A stretch of 59,869 nucleotides of DNA from Mikrocytos mackini (lineage: Eukaryota > Endomyxa > Ascetosporea > Mikrocytida > Mikrocytiidae): the NCBI GenBank assembly GCA_030180075.1, contig JASNJN010000023.1, forward strand, positions 1 to 59,869, in the 5' to 3' direction. The translations under genes and the position numbers were made by a program. This document shows positions 21,718 through 30,656 of this stretch, piece by piece. Within the stretch, counting starts at the first letter, position 1. Each line of letters opens with the position of its first letter. The notes under the pieces are model-generated. The model was not told the DNA's origin and made no database searches. It saw only the letters and a program-made list of their open reading frames with translations.

Positions 21718-21918
21718 GTAGGGCACCCCATTTTTTTGCATAATAAAACGCAATTTATGCATTTAAATTTTCTTGTTTTGTGATGTTTTATGCATTTATA
21801 ATATGATGAATATTTACATGACATTATTGAAAAATAATCAATATAATTTAAAATTTATTTATATTTTTCTATTCCGTCTTTATAAACCCATTCTTCGGTT
21901 TTATAATATTGTTTAAAT

Positions 21919-22166
21919 GAGGCACTTAGAATCAAAAGAGCGCAGATCGATTTCTAAAAAGTGAAAATATAGATTGATAAGTGTAAAATACTCCGTCTTT
22001 AAATATTAGATAGGTAATTTATTTTATTAATTATATTTATGACTAACAAAAATCAATTGCCTCCAACTTCAAACAAAAGTATTAGGGTCAATATATTTCA
22101 TTAACGAGGCCTAATATTTTCCATTTTGAAAATGTCACTTTGCACTCTTTTGATTCTAAGTGCCTC
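21919..22166. mobile_element. Small inverted-repeat element (GAGGCACTTAG ends)
   Basis: Terminal inverted repeats of about 26 bp with one mismatch (gaggcacttagaatcaaaag and complement), flanked by the 4-bp direct repeat aaat on both sides. No coding capacity. Superfamily unassigned. Confidence 0.7.
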
Positions 22167-22369
22167 AAATACAGTAATACCATTCAATGGTTTAATATTT
22201 TGAGAAGGTTTGCTCTTATCGTTTAATCCGTGTCAAAGTTTAAGTTGTTTGTTCTAATCTATGATACTTTCACTGGTGTGAATTGGGCACTTACCCCCGC
22301 AAAAGTTATCTTTTTAACCTCGTTTTATAATAAATGCACTTGTTCTTTGTCTATATCTTCTTTATAATA

Positions 22370-22917
22370 CAGTAAACTCTGAAGGTTTGGCCGGTTTTTG
22401 TCCCAAAATGCCTTGGACTGGCTAAGATTAGAGTGACTAAGACATCTAAATTTTCTTTATATATGTTGGTAACAAAAATCTCAATTTGTTGTTTTCCCAA
22501 GGGGGACCCTTGGTTGTATCACCCATTCAGGAAAATCATATAAAACCTATTGATAATGTATATTTCCATATATAAAAAACGAATGGTGAATTTTAAATAC
22601 AAGTAACACCACGGGGAAACGTTTTAACCACAAAGTTCTATTAAAAATGGGGATAAACACAATTTTCAGGTATTTCAAAATTATTTTGTAATTTGACTAA
22701 CACTAGAATGTTGCCCACGTAAACAACTTAACAAAACAATGTATTGGCGATTGATTTGGGGTAAATTCAATATTTTCACGATCCTGTGTCATTTTCAGAG
22801 CTCCAGAAGCACTTAAACAGTAAAATATTTTTAATTAAATTGGACCAAACCCCCTAAAAATCGGCTAAGAATGGAGCGACTAAGTCTTGAAATTGGCTAA
22901 ACCTTCGTAGTTTACTG
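22370..22917. mobile_element. Tc1/mariner-type MITE (CAGTAAACT ends)
   Basis: Inverted ends CAGTAAACTCTGAAGGTTTG and CAGTAAACTACGAAGGTTTA, each bordered by TA. 548 bp. Subterminal direct repeats ggctaaga...gtgactaaga and ggctaaga...gcgactaagt occur near both ends, as transposase-binding sites would. No long open frame. Confidence 0.8.
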
Positions 22918-22953
22918 TATTCCCATATATTCTTTTAGGCACCATACATAAAA

Positions 22954-23139
22954 TCATTGGGTGTCGCCTCTAAATAACTGGTAAGAAACATGCGCTAAAT
23001 ATGGGGGTCTCTGTACTGGTAGCGAAGTCTTTCCTGAAGTTTGTTGTATATTCCTTTCAAAATTTCCATTGTAATCGGCTCTACGGAGACAACCTTTGGG
23101 TTTGAAGAATGTAGTCAAATCTGTTGTTTTGATCCTCAT
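22954..23139 (-). CDS. Short open frame, probably a transposon remnant
   Basis: A frame of 61 codons, open for about 20 more codons upstream, with a composition less AT-rich than its surroundings. The peptide (FFKPKGCLRRADYNGN) is not recognised. It sits between a mariner MITE and the GC-rich island, so it is most likely the C-terminal end of a broken mobile element. It might be nothing. Confidence 0.25.
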   Translation of the reverse strand: MRIKTTDLTTFFKPKGCLRRADYNGNFERNIQQTSGKTSLPVQRPPYLAHVSYQLFRGDTQ

Positions 23140-23339
23140 ACACTGACACTGTGCTTCATAATATTGATCAACTACAGCGCCTGTGATGTTTTTGATTCGT
23201 CGATATCCTTATAAAGTGGGAAAACCGTAATCTATCTTTCATGCTTTTAAAATTTTAAGTTCTAAATAAAATAAATAGATAACGAAGACATAAAAATTTT
23301 AAAATTTTAAAAATTTCTCTGGATATCGCTGCAGAGTGC

Positions 23340-23987
23340 AACCCGAGCCCAGGATGGAGGTGAAGAGTCCGAGGTCGCAACAACTAGCGCGACAAGGGCA
23401 CCACATTCCTCCCGGCCTTCGAAACGGCCTATAACCCAACCCCTGTCTGGTCCCTTATTAGGGAGATAATAAAGCCAGATGGGGAACCATGTTGGTCTGT
23501 CCCGTCATTGACGCTTTAACGCGGGGCCGCAAGGCCCACAATAAGAAGACGGGTCCGGAATCAATTCATGATTCCCTGGCCACAGGCCCGGTAAACCGCC
23601 CAAAGGGAAGGTGAACCATGAATACCAGTTCTCAACGAGAGGCGGTGAAACTTTGCGTACCCTGCGGGCTCAACGCATAGACCAAAACAAGGTCTCCGAT
23701 TTATATCGCCATGGGCGAAGAAACGGAATGGTATCGTTAGATACCACAGCGACCTGGTGATAGCCCAGTAACCTGGTCACCCACATATACGCTGAAGCCC
23801 CAATGGGGAGTAGTAAGCTAAATAAGTGGTTTTGACTGGGTTATCATAGGGTCTGAAAAACGCCCTGGGGAAACCAGGATGAGGCTTGGGATAAACAAAG
23901 TGAACCACCAAGTTGGAACGGAATCCATTGGTTTCACAAGGAAGGGCTGAAGTGGCCAGGCGATAGTGCCTTAATTAATAATAATTA
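23340..23987 (+). ncRNA. GC-rich, hairpin-dense noncoding island; candidate structured RNA or LINE 3' region
   Basis: About 650 bp of clearly GC-richer DNA with no long open frame on either strand, ending in a TTAATTAATAATAATTAATTA tail-like run. Many exact hairpins are visible: TCTGG 23446-23450 with CCAGA 23475-23479 enclosing TCCCT-TATT-AGGGA; CCCGTC 23501-23506 with GACGGG 23548-23553 enclosing GGGCC-GCAA-GGCCC; GGAATCA-ATTCA-TGATTCC 23557-23575; CGCC-ATG-GGCG and GGTATC-GTTA-GATACC near 23707-23745; CCCC-AAT-GGGG at 23798; CCTGG-GGAAA-CCAGG at 23864. An 11-bp helix, with one G-U pair, joins 23759-23769 to 23835-23845. The (TAA)-like tail suggests the 3' untranslated end of a 5'-truncated non-LTR retroelement (Dong/R4-like elements end so); a free structured RNA is the alternative. 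Confidence 0.45.
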
Positions 23988-24340
23988 ATTATAGGTTTAA
24001 AATTGTCAGTCATAAAACGCGTCGGGAAGATTCTTCAATGAATTATAGTATACTGCTTTGGTTGTTGGATAGACTACACCACGAAAAATTTTCAAGTAGT
24101 AGTCTTTATCGTCTTGTGACATTTTCTTTACACAACTTAAAAATTTAACATATAGTGCTCTTATTGCGTGAAAGAAGCATAGAAGTGGTTTAGATTCTCT
24201 AAATAAAGCATGTAGTATACTCTGGAATACTAAGTCTTTATCTGTCATAAAAAATTCGGGGTTTAATGCTGGAAATTTTTCTTTTATATAAGTAAATACT
24301 GTTCGAATACAATCGCTCGTTTCGTTTGGCAACGTGGCAT

Positions 24341-24920
24341 GGTTTAATTCGAACTGGCCACATTTCTACCAAAACAGCCACAAAAATTCGAACTGGCCAC
24401 ATTTCTACCAACTGGCCACAATTCTTCCAAATAGCCACAAAAATTCCAGCTAGTCACATTTATGGGCACTCAATTTCTAAAAACTCGAGCGTACGCCAAC
24501 AATACAATTTCTAATAATGAAAAAACGCTTGAAATTATCAAATTAATCTAAGAGGTGCGATTTTCACCACTATTTGCGCGTTTATCTTGTTGTGACAAAA
24601 ATGTGGCTATTTGGAAGAAAATGTGGCCAGTTCGAAGAATTGTGGCCAGTTGGAAGAAAAAATGCCGAACATATTTGAACTAATTTTTAATAAATTTTAA
24701 TTGGTTTAGAACATTCTTTATTGTATAAAACTAACTAAGCGTTAATAAAAAGTATTAATATTACCGATATACCATAATAGCCCCGAAACAACGAAATCCA
24801 AATGTGGTCAGTTGGAATTTTTGTGGCTATTTGGAAGAATTGTGGCCAGTTGGTAGAAATGTGGCCAGTTCGAATTTTTGTGGCTGTTTTGGTAAAAATG
24901 TGGCCAGTTGGAAGTCAGCC
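24341..24920. mobile_element. Mutator-type MITE, copy 1, with tandem-repeat terminal inverted repeats
   Basis: Exact 9-bp duplications acgtggcat at 24332-24340 and 24921-24929 flank the element; 9-bp duplications are typical of Mutator-like elements. The two ends are inverted copies over more than 100 bp and are built of degenerate ~20-bp units AACTGGCCACATTTCTACC / AAATAGCCACAAAAATTCC. A 559-bp relative lies at 53328-53886. Confidence 0.9.
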
Positions 24921-25115
24921 ACGTGGCATACAACACGGGTGCCGTAAAACCTTCGCCGTTCAAGACGAACTAAAACATCACCGTTTCTTTGATATCTATT
25001 AGATTGTGTGTGCTGTCTAGAAAAATAATATCACCATATTCCCTTAATAAACTGGCCATGGTTTCATTCTGATAGAACTTAATACTAGAATTAGCCATTG
25101 GTATATACTTCAAAG

Positions 25116-25489
25116 CAGAGTTGAGAATTTCCGACCCGACCGCCCGAACCCGACCCGTTCGGGTCGGGTTCGGGCGGAAGAAGGCCAAAAAAACGCTAAA
25201 AACTCTCACATGGATGCACTTTTAAAAATATGCACACAATTTTACTAATTTACGCTGAATATTTACTTAATTTTATTTATTAAATAGTTAATTTACTCTA
25301 ATATTAGATTCTAACATGAAAACAAGTTAAAACAAATAATTTTTGACCTTTGATTTGTTTTTTTTAATATCATTAAATTTGGGGAATTAAGTTTTTGGTA
25401 GAAAATTTTTTACAAATTTCCTACCCGACCCACCCGACCCGAAGGCGGGGCGGGTCGGGTTCTGGATTTAGGCAAAATTCTCAACTCTG
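25116..25489. mobile_element. hAT-type MITE with GC-rich hairpin, inserted in the MULE gene
   Basis: Ends CAGAGTTGAGAATTT and inverted CAAAATTCTCAACTCTG; perfect 8-bp duplications cttcaaag at 25108-25115 and 25490-25497. CCCGA-rich arms near both ends include a 17-bp perfect stem (25140-25156 with 25161-25177, loop gttc) in an otherwise AT-rich interior. Confidence 0.9.
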
Positions 25490-26022
25490 CTTCAAAGTAT
25501 TCGATTTTTGGTTCCTCATAATAAACTGCGTAATTATCTGTTATTTCTTTTGTGTGTTTGAGAAATCGGTTTTGAATGAACTTTGATGTTAGATAAACAT
25601 CCTTGGGTATATTGTTGTAGACATTCCAAATTTTATCGAAAATGAATTGAATCGATATCTCGAAACATATAATCGATATGATACATCGATATTCAAGCAT
25701 TTGTCATGATTTTTTTACACATTTCCTGCAAATTTCATTTAAATTTCACTCAAATTTGCAATTATTAGATACATTAAAAATTTCAAAAATACGCTTAATC
25801 GGTCACATCATAGATACAGAATGTGTTAATTTGTTTCAGAATACATAATGGATATTGTTTGAACGTTTAAAGTTCCACAAAATGGAATTTGTTTCATTTC
25901 AAAGGAATATTTCAGCATAAATTTCTATGATTTACTTAGAAAGACACACAATTTTAAAACTCTTATATATTATAATTTTTTCTTTTTTGAAATGTTTTCT
26001 TTATTTTGTTTTGTATTATGAT

Positions 26023-26388
26023 TAGAGATTGGACAAACGAATATTCGTTTTGGAAAACTTCGAATATTCGTCAAAAATCGGATTTCTGGTATTCGTTTTC
26101 CGAAGATTTTTTTGAAAATAATTTCAAATTTTGCGAAAATTTCAAAAAATATTCAGATATTCGTCAATTTTTTTATTTTAAAAAATTAAATTTTGGAATT
26201 GAATAAAAAAAAATTATGCAAAATGTAGATTTTAAAACCAAAATGATGAAATCGATATTAAAAATAAATTTATTTTGAAATTTTCAGTATATTAAGACAT
26301 TTCAAAATTCTGAATATTATTCGAATATTCGTCTCCTTCGAAAATCGTGCTTCGAATATTCGTACATTTTGCAAGTGTCCAATCTCTA
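26023..26388. mobile_element. hAT-like non-autonomous element, copy 1 (TAGAGATTGG ends)
   Basis: Ends TAGAGATTGGAC and inverted GTCCAATCTCTA. The interior is full of CGAATATTCG-type palindromes. The same element occurs in opposite internal orientation at 48559-49192. The right end abuts the truncated RNase H region of gypsy element 2. The left flank is unrelated DNA, so the target duplication is not visible. Confidence 0.75.
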
Positions 26389-28134
26389 TATCGAAGGTCG
26401 CAAGAACTTTCCTAATCGCGATTTCCTTTTTTAATTCTTCTAAGGCTCGGTCCTCAGCTTTTTCCCATTTCCACTTAGTATTTTTCATAGTAGGCCATAT
26501 ATGGGAACCGCCTTTTGCGCTAGGCCCTTTATGAATTTCGCATAGTAGTTAATCACGCCTAATACCTGCCTCACCTGTTTTAAAGTCTTAGGTGCTTTGA
26601 GTTCCAGGATTTTACGTGTCTTTTCCACGGTGGGCCTTATTCCCATCTCGGATACCTCGTATCCGAGCCAACATATTTTCTTTGCATAGTTCAAAGACTT
26701 CTCTTCATTTATTTGTATTCCGCACGCAGCTAATTGGTCACGCACTCCTCGTACTCTGCCGGCTAATTCCTGTTCGTTTCTTCCTGCTATAAGAATATCG
26801 TCTAAATAGCATAAAACGCCTTGTCTTTCTCCCAGCACCTTTGTTATTATTCGCTGAAACGCGCTTGGTGCGGACTTTATTCCGAATGGCATTCGGGTGT
26901 ACCTGTACACGCCGCCTTGAGCCACTATTTTCGTTAACAATGAGGATTGGTAGTCTAATGGAATTTGATGATAGGCGTTTTTAAGATCTATCTTTGCAAA
27001 AACCATGTTCTTACTATCTAGTGATGCAAATAAGTCATCGATGTTAGGTAGAGGATATTTATCGTCGAGAATTGCCAGGTTCAATTTTCTAAAATCTCCA
27101 CATATCCTAACACCGCCTTCGTGCTTTTTTACCACGACTATGGGGCTGCACCATTCGGATCTTTGGGTAGGCACTAGAACACCCTCTTTACATAATCGAT
27201 CACGTTCGCCTTGAACTTCACCGCGTAATGCAAAGGGTACTGGGCGTTCCATATCTACCCAAGGCTCCACATCCTGTTTTAATTCAATTTTAAATTTTAT
27301 CCAAGAAACGTAAGCACTAACATTAGACTCAACATACTTGGTTACGGGGGCCAACCATTTTAATATCCCCAGCTTTAAGCAGTCTCTGTTAGCCAATACG
27401 TTCCTTCCTCTCTCTACTACTATGAATCTAATCCTTTCTCTCATATTTCCAAATTCCACTTCTTTTGAAACTTCCCCCATATTGGAATAGATCCTCCGCC
27501 GAATGACTTTAGTATTGTTGTCGACTGCTGTAGTTCTTCATTCTTTCTAATTCTCTTCCAAGTCTCGGAGCTCATACAGGATATATCCGCGCCTGTATCT
27601 GCTAAACAATTAACTCTTAGTCCTCCTATTAAGATCTCCCTAAACTCTCTTCTATTATCTCCCATCGAGATCGATTCCACATAATAGGGATCTTCACTCT
27701 CGCTATCAGAGTAATATCTTTTTCTCCGTCTAGGTGATCTCCTTTCATACTCTTCTTCCCTACGACTTGGCCTTCTTCGTTCTTCTTCGTATACTTCTGT
27801 ATTGTATCTGGGAGGCCTATATCCCCTCCTTTCTTGATTTGTTCTGCCACTGCTTCTAGTATAGCTTGGTGTAGGATAAGCACTTACTCTATAAGTACTT
27901 CTTTTCGGTGTTGTTCTACGGGATTCTTTCTTGCAAAAGCGCGCGAAGTGGCCTATGTTCCCACAGTTACCGCATAACTTTGTTTCAGCTTGGCATTCCC
28001 CCGCATCTTTAATATGCGTATTGCCACAATTACCACAGGCTTGCGCCTTTGGTTTGGCTAGGTATTCCTCCTTGGTTACTAATGCCTTTTCTCTGGCATC
28101 TTCTACCAATTCATCAACCATTGCGCTTTCCAAT
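26389..28134 (-). pseudogene. gag 3' end, protease and RT of gypsy element 2
   Basis: 28134-27441 carries two CCHC knuckles (CGNCGNTHIKDAGEC and CGNCGNIGHFARFC), an Arg/Ser-rich linker and the protease signature LADTGADIS. The frame shifts near 27445-27480 into 27480-26485, which holds the protease end and a nearly complete RT with CYLDDILIAG. A stop near 26485, then another frame with NTKWKWEKAEDRALEELKKE (RT connection) to 26389. Gag and protease share one frame here, unlike the shifted remains in element 1. Confidence 0.9.
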
Positions 28135-29171
28135 TAGAGTTTCCAATTATCGACTTTGGAAAATGAAACCGGTATCGTCTCTTACAATTTAATACCGGTA
28201 TTATCGGTTTTTAATTATTCTATGATTTGCATGGATATTTTGTTTAAAATCTCCAAAAATATCGAGGAAAAACAAATTCTTCATTTCAGTATACTCATAG
28301 ATGCTACTATAAAACTAAAGACTACGAATATTTCTATTTATTAACATCATATTTAAAATATACATGGTGTTTTCTTTGGATTTAAATATAAACAGTATTA
28401 AAATATGTATGTTATACTTGTTAAAATAAAATTCTTTAATATAATATGATCAAAATACTAAACTAAATTTTAAATCATTGAAAATCTACGTTTTCTTAAG
28501 AAATTAATAATATTGTAAAATTATAATAACCAAAGCAGATAAACTAAGAAATATAAATGGAAATAATTCATCGAAGAATCGACAAAACGTTAAATTCTAT
28601 TTGTGTGTGAATGAAGTATTACATAATATCTTAAACTTTATGCAAATATGAGTACAAATTTAACAATTATAGATTGGTATAAAATCATTTAAAAAGTTTA
28701 CATACCGAGGCTAATCACAACATATACTCCCTATTAAAATAATATCATAAGTTAAAATCTTTGTATAATATCTTATTAAAAGAGATTTATCTTTAAAATC
28801 ACAATCCATGCATTAAACGACGAATCAAAAACTTTAGTTGATATATGAATAATTACAATTAGTTATATTATATTTTGTATATTGAGGAATGGATATTTTA
28901 TTTAGTTAAACTTCATTTTGATGCATTTCAACCTCCAAATACATCAATTATTATCTATAAATTGTTGGGAAAATATAAAGTGAAAAATAAATCAAAACCT
29001 AATTGCAACACAATAATTTACTTAAAAACTACGAATTACAGAGAATGTTTCAATTAAAATCTAATACCGGTAATATTACCAAATACCGGTAATGGACGAT
29101 AATATTCGATAACGATAATGGACGAAATACCGATATATCGAGTAATATCGGTATTAATTTTGGAAACTCTA
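28135..29171. mobile_element. hAT-type element (TAGAGTTTCCAA ends) inserted in gag of gypsy element 2
   Basis: Perfect 8-bp duplications tttccaat at 28127-28134 and 29172-29179; inverted ends TAGAGTTTCCAA. 1,037 bp, very AT-rich, no transposase. Subterminal taccggta palindromes cluster at both ends (28180-28205 and 29064-29090), as hAT transposase-binding repeats do. The gag frame reads on across the target site. Confidence 0.92.
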
Positions 29172-30165
29172 TTTCCAATTCCAGTGCTCGGTTCACTGTC
29201 AACGAAAAGGTAGCAGGAATGTCTGTTGAGAGCGCCTTTCTTAGTTTTCGTTTAACTAAGCCTACGCCGAAAGTATCCCTTAGTAGTTCGTCTTCCAAAT
29301 TCTGTAGTTGACATTTTCCAACTAAATTTCTCATGATCAAACTGTAGTCTCTAATATTTTCGTGCTCGCCTTGTTATCGAGCAAAGAATTGTCCCCTTAA
29401 TATGGTCAACCCTTTAATGGGGTTTAGAGCAGCCTCTACGGCTATTTCAATCTCCTGGACTGTCTCTTTTCTTCCCCCACACAACTCTAGTACTTTTCTA
29501 CCTTCTTCTCCCAGGAGTCTCCGTAACAGAGCAGTCTGTTTGGACTCCGGCTTCTTATCCCAGTCTGTCAGCTGCAAATAATCCTTAAATTCCCTCATCC
29601 ACTCTCTAAAGGATTTGCTGTGCATTATCGATTTCTCCATGAATGCTTCTGGAAGGGGGATTCCAGCTAACTCAGCTACTTCTTGGGTCTCCTGAATTTC
29701 CTGAATCGGGACGATTGTTTTTGCTATCTTCGTCCCTTCTCTCTCTCCCTCTAGCACGACCTTTTTAATTGTCGTAGTCACTGCCGGCTGTTGTATCCGG
29801 GGCGGTGGGCTCCTGGGGAGTTGCTTGTTTTCTTCAGCTTCCTCTCGGACTTTCGCTGGCCGCGCCTTGTCCACTTTTCCTTTTATCAGGGCTCTAAATA
29901 GTATACCCTGAATTTGTTCTTTAGTGTTCAGTCTTGGGATCCTCTTGTTTCTAACTTCACACTCCTTGATTAGCCTGTCCCTTGACAGCTCTAAGAGGTT
30001 CCTGGATTCTTCACTCACCTGCTTTGCTATCCTTTCCCGCAGTTCATCCTTTTTCATTTTATCTACCTCTGACGGCTTCAACCCTAATGTACGCCCTATG
30101 TCGGCTTTGGTTGTTCCAGTCAGGGCTGTTTTCGCTTGTCTCACAAGTTCAATGGATGTCGCCAT
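29172..30165 (-). pseudogene. gag 5' part of gypsy element 2
   Basis: 263 codons from the ATG at 30165-30163 to a TAA near 29374, then open again in the same frame to the hAT insertion. Charged helical capsid-like protein with SFREWMREFKDYLQL near the end of the first part. As in element 1, the start codon uses the last LTR base and the TG of the primer-binding site, and the protein starts MATS. Confidence 0.85.
30155..30164 (-). promoter_or_regulatory. Primer-binding site of gypsy element 2
   Basis: TGGCGACATC on the minus strand, identical to the site in element 1 and again fused to the gag ATG. Confidence 0.6.
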
Positions 30166-30382
30166 GTTGTAAATGATGTTCTCAATTTCTATAATTATTT
30201 AAAATCTGGAAATATAAAACTTCCGATTTTCACCTGAAATGCTCCTAAAGAGCTATTCAGCCCTTATAACGGACCATTTCATGTGGTTATACCACTACAA
30301 ATTGAATATAGAGATTAGTTCCCATAACATCATTATTCATTCACAAACAAAATACAATTCGCATGAAAATATACATGATTAT

Positions 30383-30544
30383 TGGGGTTTGGAAAATATG
30401 TGGTTTTCAGAGATTATAAAGGAAATTCAAAAATTTATATAAACTCGGTATACCCCTAAAAATCTACGAATCTGTACAGGATTTAGTGTCAAATTTCATC
30501 CAAAATATGTGACTAAAAGTTTTGTCACATATTTTCAAACCCTA
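30383..30544. mobile_element. hAT-type MITE, copy 2 (degenerate TAGGGGTCGG family)
   Basis: Ends TGGGGTTTGGAAAATATGTG and, inverted, TAGGGTTTGAAAATATGTGA. Flanking octamers atgattat (30375-30382) and acgattat (30545-30552) agree at 7 of 8 positions. 162 bp, clearly related to 1097-1292. Confidence 0.75.
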
Positions 30545-30656
30545 ACGATTATAAAACAATTTTATATACGACAAACACAATAAACACGTTTTATATATTC
30601 AGAATTCAAAGGAGGTAATCCACGTTATTTAATTAATATCCCCAATGATTTTAAAT

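Larger units (their letters stand above)
24006..25700 (-). pseudogene. MULE transposase broken by two MITE insertions
   Basis: Three pieces on the minus strand belong together. 25700-25498 is the region before the core. 25107-24930 carries the first catalytic Asp in FLDSTHNL. 24331-24006 carries TDKD (second Asp) and CFFHAIRAL (the MULE CxxH). The gaps are a 374-bp hAT MITE (8-bp duplication cttcaaag) and a 580-bp MULE-type MITE (9-bp duplication acgtggcat). Removing each insert with one copy of its duplication leaves the frame compatible. There is at least one in-frame stop just after ETVMF. The 3' end, with the third acidic residue, is cut off at 24006 next to the GC-rich island. Confidence 0.88.
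26389..30231 (-). mobile_element. Truncated Ty3/gypsy element 2, interrupted by a hAT element
   Basis: Minus orientation: a probable 5' LTR begins at 30165 (outer end uncertain, drawn at 30231), then primer-binding site, gag, zinc knuckles, protease, RT. The sequence stops in the RT/RNase H connection at 26389. RNase H core, integrase and 3' LTR are absent. The gag is split by the 1,037-bp insert 28135-29171. It resembles element 1 in layout but is a different lineage. Confidence 0.88.

Noticed and set aside
23340-23987. rRNA fragment or group I/II intron
   Set aside because: None of the conserved rRNA segments or intron core motifs I know could be found; only generic hairpins and GNRA-like loops.
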